Source of the DNA: G965212005 sp965212005
GTDB taxonomy: Bacteria; Pseudomonadota; Gammaproteobacteria; Porifericomitales; Porifericomitaceae
Direction of reading: 5' to 3'
DNA: 64,000 bases
Assembly (NCBI GenBank): GCA_965212005.1
Contig: OZ243038.1
Coordinates: 1,116,001-1,180,000, forward strand
The position numbers were made by a program, and so were the translations under genes. The notes beneath the pieces were generated by a model, which was not told where the DNA came from, made no database searches, and saw nothing but the letters and a program-made list of their open reading frames with translations. Positions 32,208-40,502 of this stretch are shown piece by piece (position 1 is the stretch's first letter; every line of letters begins with the position of its first letter).

Positions 32208-34292
32208 GTGAAATTAGAAAGTTATGTTTGCGGAGCGTGGACGGCAGGGAGTGCCGACGGCGTCGAAGTCCGTGACGCAGTGACGTCGGAGCCGGTCTGC
32301 CGGGTGGACAGTTCGGGCATTGATTTTGCGGCGGTATTGCACCACGGGCGCACGGCGGGTGGCCCTGCGCTACGCGCCCTGACGATCCATGAGCGCGGGC
32401 TGCGCCTGAAGGCGCTGGCGACTTACCTGCTGGAACGCAAGGAGGAGTTCTACCGGGTTTCGGATTGGACCGGTGCCACCCGCAGCGACAGTTGGATCGA
32501 TATTGAGGGCGGGATTGCCACGCTGTTCAGCTATTCGGGCATCGCCCGCCGAGAATTCGATAATCAGCCTTTTTCTGTGGAAGGGCCGCCGGAGCGCCTT
32601 TCTGCCAACGGCAGCTTCGTGGGGCGCCACGTCCTGGTCCCCAGGGAAGGGGTGTCGGTGCATATCAACGCCTTCAATTTCCCCTGCTGGGGCATGCTGG
32701 AGAAGATCGCCCCCAGCTTGGTGGCCGGCATGCCGGTGCTAGTCAAGCCAGCCACGGTCTCCGCCTACCTGACCGAGGCCATGGTGCGCGCGATCATCGC
32801 CTCGGAAATTTTCCCGGAGGGCAGCATTCAATTGATCTGCGGCGGCGTCGGCGACCTGCTGGAGCACCTGGACGCACAAGATGCGGTCACTTTCACCGGC
32901 TCTGCCTCCACCGGGCGCAAGCTGCGCACCCACTCCAATATTATTGAGCATTCGATTCCTTTTAACCTGGAGACGGATTCGCTGAATTGCTCCATTCTGG
33001 GGGAGAGCGCGACGCCGGGCACGCCGGAATTTGATCTGTTCGTGCGCGAGGTCGGTCGGGAGATGTGCGTCAAGGCGGGACAGAAATGCACTGCCATCCG
33101 CCGCGCAATCGTGCCCCGCCAGCATGAGGAGGCAGTCATTGAGGCGCTGCGCCGGCGGCTATCTTCGATTGTGCTTGGAGACCCGGAACAAAAAGAGGTG
33201 AATATGGGCCCCCTGGTGGGCACGGAGCAGCGGGAGGAGGTGTGGCGAAACCTGGAGTCTTTGCAGCGCCACTGCACTGTGCTGCACGGCGGTAGCCGTG
33301 ATTTCGAGGTCCGCGGCGCAGACGCGCAGCGGGGCGCTTTCTTTCCGCCCACGCTGCTGCATTGCGATCAGCCCCTGCAGGTCAAAGAGCCACACGAGAT
33401 AGAAGCCTTTGGTCCGGTCAGCACACTGCTGCCTTACCGGGACAAGGGCGAGGCCATTGAACTGGCCCGGCGCGGACGCGGCAGCCTGGTCGGCTCGCTG
33501 TTCAGCGCCGAGGATCAGGAAGCGGCCGAGTTGTGCCTGGGAAGTTCCGCCTACCACGGTCGCCTGCTCATCATTAACCGCGACTGCGCCGCCGAGTCCA
33601 CCGGACACGGCTCGCCGCTGCCCACGCTGGTACACGGCGGTCCGGGCCGCGCCGGCGGCGGCGAGGAGTTGGGGGGGGCGCGCGCCGTCAAGCACTACAT
33701 GCGGCGCGTTGCCTTGCAGGGCTCGCCTTCCACGCTGAGCACGGTGACCCGGGAGTATCATCCCGGCGGCAAGCCGCTCGGCAATGCGGTCCATCCTTTC
33801 CGAAAATATTTCGAGGAACTGCAGATTGGGGAGACGCTGATCACCCACCGACGCACCGTCACCGAAGCCGATATCATCAGTTTCGCCGGCATTTCCGGCG
33901 ACCGCTTTTATGCCCATTGCGACGAGTTGGGCGCACGGGATTCTTTATTCGGTCAGCGCGTCGCGCACGGCTACTTTGTGATCGCCGCCGCCGCTGGCAT
34001 GTTTGTCGATCCCGGCCCTAACCCGGTGCTGGCGAATTACGGCCTGGACAACCTGCGTTTCCTGGAGCCGGTCCTGATTGGCGACACCATCCGCGTGCGC
34101 CTGACGGCGAAGCGAAAGATCGCCAAGCGCCAGCGCAACGCCGAGGAACGCCCTAACGGGATCGTCGTCTGGGACGTGGAAATTACCAACCAGAACAATA
34201 AAACCGTGGCACTCTACGACGTGCTCACCTTAGTGGCGCGCAAGAAAGGCGATGCGCAGCTTTCCACCCCGGCAACAGCTGAACGCCGATGA
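32208..34292 (+). CDS. paaZ: Bifunctional oxepin-CoA hydrolase / 3-oxo-5,6-dehydrosuberyl-CoA semialdehyde dehydrogenase
   Basis: 694 residues from GTG 32208, preceded by GAGGA at 7 bp. The N-terminal aldehyde dehydrogenase has INAFNFPCWGMLEKIAPSL, VKPATVSAYLTEAM, FTGSAST and the catalytic Cys in KAGQKCTAIRR. The C-terminal MaoC-type hydratase starts near residue 540 (FAGISGDRFYAHCDE, GQRVAHGYFVI). It opens the ring of oxepin-CoA and oxidises the aldehyde. First gene of a tightly overlapping operon. Confidence 0.95.
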   Translation: MKLESYVCGAWTAGSADGVEVRDAVTSEPVCRVDSSGIDFAAVLHHGRTAGGPALRALTIHERGLRLKALATYLLERKEEFYRVSDWTGATRSDSWIDIEGGIATLFSYSGIARREFDNQPFSVEGPPERLSANGSFVGRHVLVPREGVSVHINAFNFPCWGMLEKIAPSLVAGMPVLVKPATVSAYLTEAMVRAIIASEIFPEGSIQLICGGVGDLLEHLDAQDAVTFTGSASTGRKLRTHSNIIEHSIPFNLETDSLNCSILGESATPGTPEFDLFVREVGREMCVKAGQKCTAIRRAIVPRQHEEAVIEALRRRLSSIVLGDPEQKEVNMGPLVGTEQREEVWRNLESLQRHCTVLHGGSRDFEVRGADAQRGAFFPPTLLHCDQPLQVKEPHEIEAFGPVSTLLPYRDKGEAIELARRGRGSLVGSLFSAEDQEAAELCLGSSAYHGRLLIINRDCAAESTGHGSPLPTLVHGGPGRAGGGEELGGARAVKHYMRRVALQGSPSTLSTVTREYHPGGKPLGNAVHPFRKYFEELQIGETLITHRRTVTEADIISFAGISGDRFYAHCDELGARDSLFGQRVAHGYFVIAAAAGMFVDPGPNPVLANYGLDNLRFLEPVLIGDTIRVRLTAKRKIAKRQRNAEERPNGIVVWDVEITNQNNKTVALYDVLTLVARKKGDAQLSTPATAERR

Positions 34293-35140
34293 GCACCAAC
34301 GCGCCCTACCAGACCATTGAATACCGCGTACAGGAAGACGGCGTGGCACTGCTTGTCTTCAATCGTCCGGACACGCTGAATAGCTTTAACCTGCAGATGC
34401 ACCATGAAGTCAAGGAGGCGATGGTGCGCGTGCGCGAGGATCCCGCGGCACGCTGCCTGCTCCTGACCGGCAAAGGCCGCGGCTTTTGCGCCGGGCAAGA
34501 CCTCAACGAGCGCAGCGTGGACCCGAAACAAGGCCCGCCGGACTTGGGCGACTCCCTGGACCGTTACTATATCCCGCTGATCCGCGCCATTGTTGCACTG
34601 GAACAGCCGGTAGTTTGCGCGGTCAACGGCGTGGCCGCCGGAGTCGGCTCCAGCATCGCACTGGCCTGCGATATCGTGCTGGCCGCCCGGTCCGCGAGCT
34701 TCATACAGGCTTTCATCAAGCTGGGGCTGGTACCGGACTCGGGCGGCAGTTGGCACCTGCCGCGCGCGGTCGGCCTGCCAAGAGCCAAGGGACTGGCGCT
34801 GCTGGGCGATAAGCTGCCCGCTGAACAGGCGGCTGCCTGGGGGCTGATCTGGGAATGCACGGAGGATGATCAGTTGTTTGACCGGGCCCTGCTGCTGGCT
34901 CGCCGCCTGGCCCAGTTGCCCGCCCGGGGACTGGCGCTGACGAAACAATTACTGAACACTTCCAGCGCACAACCGCTGCACGAGCGGCTGGAGCAAGAAA
35001 AGGAGATCATGCGCCGGCTGGGCAAGACCCGCGACTACCAGGAAGGCGTGGCCGCTTTCCTGGAAAAGCGGGCGCCCAGATTTTCCGCCCGGACCGTAAC
35101 TGAACCGGCGGCGACTTCCATTCAAGAGACAGAGAAATGA
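34289..35140 (+). CDS. paaG: 1,2-epoxyphenylacetyl-CoA isomerase
   Basis: 283 residues, crotonase fold. The oxyanion-hole segments are RGFCAGQDLNE and NGVAAGVGSSIALACDIVLA, with SFIQAFIKLGLVPDSGGSW next. The Asp in VPDSGG fits PaaG. Converts the ring epoxide to oxepin-CoA. A 4-bp ATGA overlap with paaZ. The C-terminus is longer than usual, with a Thr/Glu-rich tail. Confidence 0.92.
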   Translation: MSTNAPYQTIEYRVQEDGVALLVFNRPDTLNSFNLQMHHEVKEAMVRVREDPAARCLLLTGKGRGFCAGQDLNERSVDPKQGPPDLGDSLDRYYIPLIRAIVALEQPVVCAVNGVAAGVGSSIALACDIVLAARSASFIQAFIKLGLVPDSGGSWHLPRAVGLPRAKGLALLGDKLPAEQAAAWGLIWECTEDDQLFDRALLLARRLAQLPARGLALTKQLLNTSSAQPLHERLEQEKEIMRRLGKTRDYQEGVAAFLEKRAPRFSARTVTEPAATSIQETEK

Positions 35141-35625
35141 GCAATCCAAAATACAGCGTGCGACAAGACCCGCCCGGCGCGCAGAAACTGGCAGAGGAAA
35201 GCGCCCGCTGTATGTACGACAATGACACGGCCTCGCGTGCGCTCGGCATAAAGATAGTCCGGGTCGCCGAGGACCAGGCCACGGTCTGCATGACGGTGCG
35301 CGCAGACATGGTCAACGGCCATGATATTTGTCACGGCGGCATGATCTTCACGCTGGCCGATTCAGGATTTGCCTTTGCCTGCAACTCGCGCAACCGGGCG
35401 GCGGTTGCTTCCAATTGCAACATTGATTTTTTGCGCCCTGCGCTGCGCGGTGATCTGCTCACTGCGCAGGCCGAAGTTTCGCACCGGGGTAAAAACGCCG
35501 GGCTCTGCGACGTCTCCGTACGAAACCAAAAGAATAAATTGGTGTCCCAGTTCCGCGGGCGCTTTCACCTGCTGCACCGGCCCGTCATAGAGCCGTCCGG
35601 CGACGGGGGCGCAGAGCAGGAATGA
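35137..35625 (+). CDS. paaI: Phenylacetyl-CoA-pathway thioesterase, hotdog fold
   Basis: 162 residues. HGGMIFTLADSGFAFACNSR is the PaaI core with its catalytic Asp region; NCNIDFLRPA follows. It releases CoA from dead-end ring-hydroxylated intermediates. Overlaps paaG by 4 bp and the thiolase gene by 4 bp. Confidence 0.93.
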   Translation: MSNPKYSVRQDPPGAQKLAEESARCMYDNDTASRALGIKIVRVAEDQATVCMTVRADMVNGHDICHGGMIFTLADSGFAFACNSRNRAAVASNCNIDFLRPALRGDLLTAQAEVSHRGKNAGLCDVSVRNQKNKLVSQFRGRFHLLHRPVIEPSGDGGAEQE

Positions 35626-36827
35626 GCGCCGAGGCATTCATCTGCGACGCGGTGCGCACGCCGATCGGCCGTTACGGTGGCGCATTGGCCGCGGTACGCG
35701 CCGATGATTTGGGCGCGGTGCCGATTAAGGCGCTGCAGGAGCGCAACCCTTCCACCGACTGGAGCGCGCTGGACGAAGTTTTCTACGGCTGCGCCAACCA
35801 GGCCGGAGAAGACAACCGCAACGTAGCGCGCATGTGCACCCTGCTGGCGGGCCTGCCGCACAAAGTGCCGGGAACTTCCATCAACCGGCTGTGCGGCTCC
35901 GGCATGGACGCCGTCGGCATAGCGGCCCGCACCATCCGCTGTGGCGAGGCCGAACTGGCCATCGCCGGGGGCGTGGAATCGATGTCGCGCGCACCTTTCG
36001 TGGTGGCCAAGTCCGGCAGTGCGTTCAGCCGCAACGCAGAGATTTACGACACGACCATCGGCTGGCGTTTTGTCAATGCTGCCCTGCAGGCACAGTACGG
36101 CATCGACTCGATGCCGGAGACGGCGGAGAACGTGGCGGAGAAATTTCAGATCGAGCGCGTGGCGCAGGACGCGTTCGCGCTGCGCAGCCAGCAACGCACC
36201 GCACGAGCGCAGCAACAGGGCCTGCTGGCCGAGGAAATTATCCCGGTCACCGTGCAGCGGCGCCGTGAAACCGTTCTCGTCGAGCAAGACGAACATCCCA
36301 GGCCAGGCACCACCATGGAAGGCTTGTCCGCGTTGCCGACCCCGTTTCGCCGCGACGGCAGCATCACTGCAGGCAATGCCTCGGGCATCAACGATGGCGC
36401 CTGTGCCCTGCTGCTGGCTTCGGAGCAGGGCGTACGCAAGCATGGCCTGCGCCCCCGCGCCCGCATAAGGGGGATGGCAACCGCCGGTGTGGAGCCGCGC
36501 ATCATGGGCATCGGTCCGCTGCCGGCCACGCGCAAAGTGCTTGAGCACACTGGATTGACGCTTCAGCAGATGGACGTGATTGAATTGAACGAGGCATTTG
36601 CTGCGCAGTGCCTTGCGGTGCTGAACGAACTCGGTCTGGAGGAAGACGCCGCCCACGTCAATCCCAATGGCGGCGCCATTGCGCTCGGCCATCCGCTGGG
36701 CATGAGCGGAGCCCGGTTAATTACGGCGGCACTCTACCAACTAGAGCGCAGCAAGGGCCGCTATGCCCTGTGCGCGATGTGCATCGGCGTGGGCCAGGGG
36801 ATTGCCATGATCATTGAATCGGTATAA
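35622..36827 (+). CDS. paaJ: 3-oxoadipyl-CoA / 3-oxo-5,6-dehydrosuberyl-CoA thiolase
   Basis: 401 residues. Thiolase signatures: the active Cys in NRLCGSGMDAVGIAARTI, GGVESMSRAPFV, NEAFAAQCLAVL, NPNGGAIALGHPLGMSGARL and the final CIGVGQGIAMI. It performs the two thiolytic steps that release acetyl-CoA. The closely related pcaF name is possible, but the operon context favours paaJ. Confidence 0.92.
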   Translation: MSAEAFICDAVRTPIGRYGGALAAVRADDLGAVPIKALQERNPSTDWSALDEVFYGCANQAGEDNRNVARMCTLLAGLPHKVPGTSINRLCGSGMDAVGIAARTIRCGEAELAIAGGVESMSRAPFVVAKSGSAFSRNAEIYDTTIGWRFVNAALQAQYGIDSMPETAENVAEKFQIERVAQDAFALRSQQRTARAQQQGLLAEEIIPVTVQRRRETVLVEQDEHPRPGTTMEGLSALPTPFRRDGSITAGNASGINDGACALLLASEQGVRKHGLRPRARIRGMATAGVEPRIMGIGPLPATRKVLEHTGLTLQQMDVIELNEAFAAQCLAVLNELGLEEDAAHVNPNGGAIALGHPLGMSGARLITAALYQLERSKGRYALCAMCIGVGQGIAMIIESV

Positions 36828-36845
36828 GAGGAGGAGGAGGTAACG

Positions 36846-37799
36846 ATGGATACCCAGGAAAAAGAGTTTCAGCAAAACTTTCAGAAACGGCTCGACCAGG
36901 AGCAGAAGATCGAGCCGAAGGACTGGTTTCCAAAGGAATACCGGAAGAACCTGCTGCGGCAGATGTCCCAGCACGCCCACTCCGAGGTGATCGGCATGCA
37001 GCCGGAAGGGTATTGGATCAAGTTTGCGCCCACGCTGCGACGCAAGGCAATCCTGCTGGCCAAAGTGCAGGACGAGGCCGGCCACGGCCTGTACCTGTAC
37101 AGCGCCGCCGAGACGCTGGGCAGGTCGCGCGGCAAAATGATCGAAGCGCTGCACCAGGGCACGGCAAAATACGCTTCCATTTTCAATTATCCCTCTTTGA
37201 GCTGGGCAGACGTCGGCATCATCGGCTGGCTGGTGGACGGAGCCGCCATCGTCAATCAGCTCTCCTTGCAGCGCGCCTCTTACGGCCCGTATGCCCGGGC
37301 CATGGTGCGGATCTGCAAAGAAGAAAGTTTCCACCAGCGCCAAGGCTACGACATCGTCATGACGTTGGCGCGGGGCAGTACAGAGCAGCGCAGCATGGTG
37401 CAGGACGCGCTGAACCGCTGGTGGTGGCCGGTGTTGATGATGTTCGGCCCGCATGATTCTGAGTCGGTGCATTCCGCGCAGTCCATGACCTGGAAGATCA
37501 AGCGCGAAGGAAACGATGAACTGCGCCGCAAGTTCGTCAACCAGGTCGTGCCGCAGGCTGACTTCCTCGGCCTGAAGATGCCGGATGCGGAGCTGCAGTG
37601 GAACGAGGAACGAGGCAGCTATGACTTCGGCGAAATCGACTGGGATGAGTTTTACCGGGTGATCTCGGGAGAAGGGCCGTGCAACCGCCAACGCCTGGAT
37701 CATCACCGGGGAGCGCACGAAGAGGGACGCTGGGTGCGCGAGGCGATGGACGCCTTCGAGGCAAAGCAGCGCGCCCGCAAAAGCAGGCAGGCAGCCTGA
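36846..37799 (+). CDS. paaA: Ring 1,2-phenylacetyl-CoA epoxidase, catalytic subunit A
   Basis: 317 residues. The ferritin-like di-iron ligand segments are visible in SQHAHSEVIGM, KVQDEAGHGLYLY and KEESFHQRQGYDIV. It binds phenylacetyl-CoA and epoxidises the aromatic ring. A purine-rich GAGGAGGAGG ribosome site precedes the ATG. It shares a TGATG junction with paaB. Confidence 0.96.
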   Translation: MDTQEKEFQQNFQKRLDQEQKIEPKDWFPKEYRKNLLRQMSQHAHSEVIGMQPEGYWIKFAPTLRRKAILLAKVQDEAGHGLYLYSAAETLGRSRGKMIEALHQGTAKYASIFNYPSLSWADVGIIGWLVDGAAIVNQLSLQRASYGPYARAMVRICKEESFHQRQGYDIVMTLARGSTEQRSMVQDALNRWWWPVLMMFGPHDSESVHSAQSMTWKIKREGNDELRRKFVNQVVPQADFLGLKMPDAELQWNEERGSYDFGEIDWDEFYRVISGEGPCNRQRLDHHRGAHEEGRWVREAMDAFEAKQRARKSRQAA

Positions 37800-38089
37800 T
37801 GAGCACGGTTGAAAACCTGCCGCTGTTTGAGGTGTTCCTCCGTTCCCGGCGCGGAATGGACCACAAGCACGTGGGCAGCCTGCACGCCGAAGATCATGAA
37901 CAGGCGCTGGAGTACTCGCGCGACTGCTACACGCGGCGCGGAGAAGGAGTCAGCATCTGGGTTGTCAAAAGCGACGACATTGTCGCTTCCCAGGAGGAAG
38001 ACGCGGAGAGCTTTTATGATCCGATGGACGACAAGCCCTACCGGCACGCGGCCTACTATCAGCTCCCTGCCGAAATAAAAAATATGTGA
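37799..38089 (+). CDS. paaB: Phenylacetyl-CoA epoxidase subunit PaaB
   Basis: 96 residues from ATG 37799. LFEVFLRSRRGMDHKHVGSL and DCYTRRGEGVSIWVV are family hallmarks. A structural subunit of the epoxidase, whose exact role is not settled. The longer open frame upstream lies within paaA and is a shadow. Confidence 0.95.
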   Translation: MSTVENLPLFEVFLRSRRGMDHKHVGSLHAEDHEQALEYSRDCYTRRGEGVSIWVVKSDDIVASQEEDAESFYDPMDDKPYRHAAYYQLPAEIKNM

Positions 38090-38113
38090 AGCCGGGCCGG
38101 GCGGGTAGAGCGT

Positions 38114-38872
38114 GTGACCAAGACACAAAAACAGTTCGCTTATGCCGTACAGCAGGCTGATGACGCGCTGGTATTGAGCCAGCGCCTGGCCGAGTGGTGC
38201 GGGTGCGCGCCCTTTCTCGAAGAAGATATCGCGCTGGCCAACGTGGCGCTGGACTATATCGGGCGGGCGCGTCTGCTCTACGGCTATGCCGCCGAACTGG
38301 AGGGAAAGGGGCGCACGGAAGACGACTTGGCCTTTTTCCGCGACAGCGATGAATTCAGCAACCTGCTGATCTGCGAACTGCCCCGTGGCGATTTTGCCTT
38401 CACCATGGCACGGCAGTTTTTCCTGGACGTCTACAGCATGGAATTTCTCAGCCGGCAGGAAACTCTGGAAGACCGGCGCCTGGCGGCGATCGCGGGCAAG
38501 GCAATCAAAGAGAGCCGCTATCACCTGCGTCGCAGCCGGGAATGGATGCTGCGGCTGGGTGACGGCACGGAACAAAGCCGGCAACGCCTGCAAGACGCGC
38601 TGGATCAACTATGGGCATACGTGGGCGAGTTATTTACGATGGAAGCGCTGGAGCTGGAGTTGGCAGCGGACCGCCTGGCCGTGGACCGGGCTGCGCTGCA
38701 GCCCTGTTGGCAAAAGCAGATCGAGGAGTTGTTGGAGAAACTTTCGCTGCCGCTGCCGCAGGGCAGCCAAACGCGGTGCGGCGGTCGGCGCGGTCAGCAC
38801 ACGGAACACCTGGGCCCGATGCTGAAGGACCTGCAGCGCTTGCAGCGCGAACACCCCGGACTGCAGTGGTAG
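38114..38872 (+). CDS. paaC: Phenylacetyl-CoA epoxidase subunit PaaC
   Basis: 252 residues from GTG. Ferritin-like structural partner of PaaA: DDALVLSQRLAEWCG, NVALDYIGRARLLYGYAA and KESRYHLRRSREWMLRLG. It contributes a pseudo-dimer to PaaA and bridges the complex. Overlaps paaD by 7 bp. Confidence 0.95.
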   Translation: MTKTQKQFAYAVQQADDALVLSQRLAEWCGCAPFLEEDIALANVALDYIGRARLLYGYAAELEGKGRTEDDLAFFRDSDEFSNLLICELPRGDFAFTMARQFFLDVYSMEFLSRQETLEDRRLAAIAGKAIKESRYHLRRSREWMLRLGDGTEQSRQRLQDALDQLWAYVGELFTMEALELELAADRLAVDRAALQPCWQKQIEELLEKLSLPLPQGSQTRCGGRRGQHTEHLGPMLKDLQRLQREHPGLQW

Positions 38873-39399
38873 ATACCGCACACGAGACACCGGCAGCGCC
38901 CGCCGCGGCAGCCAGGCAACACAGGCTGGAGCTGCTGCTGGATGGGATCAAGGATCCGGAGATTCCGGTCATCTCCATAGCGGAACTTGGCATACTGCGC
39001 GATTTTTCTCTGTCCGGACCGGATGGAAAAGGCGCACGGATCATCATCACCCCAACCTACAGTGGCTGCCCGGCCATGGAGCAGATCAGCGCGGACATCC
39101 GCCAGGTGCTGGAGGCGGCGGGCTATGATCCAGTTAGGATCGAGACCCGCCTGGCGCCCGCCTGGACCACGGATTGGCTCTCCGCCTCCGGTCGGCGCAA
39201 GCTGCTGGAATTCGGCATTGCCCCGCCACTGCCGCTGTGCGGCAAAGCCGATCCCAATGCATCCGACGCACAGCCCACCTGCCCTCACTGCGGCGCGCAG
39301 GAATCCTTCTGCATCAGTCCCTTCAGCTCTACCGCGTGCAAGGCTTTATTCCGGTGCCAGGCGTGCCAGGAGCCTTTCGAATACTTTAAGTGTATATGA
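38866..39399 (+). CDS. paaD: Phenylacetyl-CoA epoxidase maturation protein PaaD
   Basis: 177 residues from GTG 38866. The MIP18/SufT-like domain has IKDPEIPVISIAELGILRD and TPTYSGCPAM. The C-terminal zinc-ribbon has CPHCGAQ and CQACQEPFEYFKC. Thought to assist Fe-S or di-iron assembly of the epoxidase. Overlaps paaC and, by 4 bp, paaE. Confidence 0.94.
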   Translation: MVDTAHETPAAPAAAARQHRLELLLDGIKDPEIPVISIAELGILRDFSLSGPDGKGARIIITPTYSGCPAMEQISADIRQVLEAAGYDPVRIETRLAPAWTTDWLSASGRRKLLEFGIAPPLPLCGKADPNASDAQPTCPHCGAQESFCISPFSSTACKALFRCQACQEPFEYFKCI

Positions 39400-40502
39400 G
39401 CCCGCCGGACGACAGCGGCATGTTTTATCCCTTGCGCATCGCCGACGTTCGCCAGGAAACCGCGGACGCCGTGTGTATCTCCTTCGAACTTCCTGCTCCG
39501 ATGGCGCAGACCTTTACCTTTATACAGGGACAGTACCTTACGCTGCGCCGTGAGATCGAAGGGCAGGAAATACGGCGCTCCTATTCCATCTGTTCCGCGA
39601 TCGGCGAAGGCACGTTGCGGATTGCGGTCAAGAAAATTGAGGGCGGGGTCTTTTCCACCTTTGCCAACGAAAGTCTGAAACGGGGCGATCAGATCGAAGT
39701 AATGCCACCGCAAGGCGAGTTCCACGCGCCCCTTGATCCGGCACAAGGCCGCTCCTACCTCTGTATCGCCGCGGGCAGCGGCATCACGCCGGTCCTGTCT
39801 ATTATCAAAACCGTACTGCAGACCGAGCCGCTGAGCCGAGTGACCCTGATCTACGGCAACCGCACGACGCGCTCGATAATGTTTCGGGAAGAGCTCAGCT
39901 TTATAAAAAACCGTTTCATGCGCCGCTTTCAGTGGATCAATATCCTCAGCCGGGAGGAGCAGGACACCGAGGTATTGAATGGCCGGGTCAACAACAAAAA
40001 GGGGGCGGATTTGCAGCGCAGACACCTGATCCGCATACGCGATTACGCGCATTTTTTCCTATGTGGCCCGGAATCGATGATCTCGGAAGTTTCCCGCGGC
40101 TTGCGCAAGGAAGGGATCACGGAAGATCGCATTCACTACGAACTGTTTTTCGCCTCGGCACAGGACGCGCGCACGGTGGTGGAAAAACACCACGCACGCG
40201 CCTTAAAGCTGGGCGGAAAAAGCAGCACCATCACGGTGGTGGCCGACGGACGTTCAATTGACTTCGAGTTAGCGTGTGATGGCGAGAATATCCTGGATGC
40301 GGCTCTGGCCAACGGCGCCGACCTGCCGTTTTCCTGCAAGGGCGGCGTCTGCGCCACCTGCAAGGCCCGCCTGATTGAAGGCGAGGTGGACATGGACCTG
40401 AATTACGCGCTCAGCTCAGCAGACCTTGAGCGGGGATTCATCCTGTGTTGCCAGGCGCATCCGCTCACCGATCGGGTACGGGTAGACTTTGACAGCAAAT
40501 AA
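39396..40502 (+). CDS. paaE: Phenylacetyl-CoA epoxidase reductase subunit PaaE
   Basis: 368 residues from ATG 39396. FAD-binding RRSYSICSA, NAD-binding AGSGITPVLSI and YGNRTTRSIMF. The C-terminal plant-type [2Fe-2S] domain has CKGGVCATCKA with the fourth Cys in FILCCQA. It passes electrons from NADPH to the PaaA di-iron centre. Confidence 0.95.
   Translation: MSPPDDSGMFYPLRIADVRQETADAVCISFELPAPMAQTFTFIQGQYLTLRREIEGQEIRRSYSICSAIGEGTLRIAVKKIEGGVFSTFANESLKRGDQIEVMPPQGEFHAPLDPAQGRSYLCIAAGSGITPVLSIIKTVLQTEPLSRVTLIYGNRTTRSIMFREELSFIKNRFMRRFQWINILSREEQDTEVLNGRVNNKKGADLQRRHLIRIRDYAHFFLCGPESMISEVSRGLRKEGITEDRIHYELFFASAQDARTVVEKHHARALKLGGKSSTITVVADGRSIDFELACDGENILDAALANGADLPFSCKGGVCATCKARLIEGEVDMDLNYALSSADLERGFILCCQAHPLTDRVRVDFDSK

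Noticed and set aside
35565..36692. 375-aa minus-strand open frame opposite paaJ
   Set aside because: Antisense shadow of a well-conserved thiolase.
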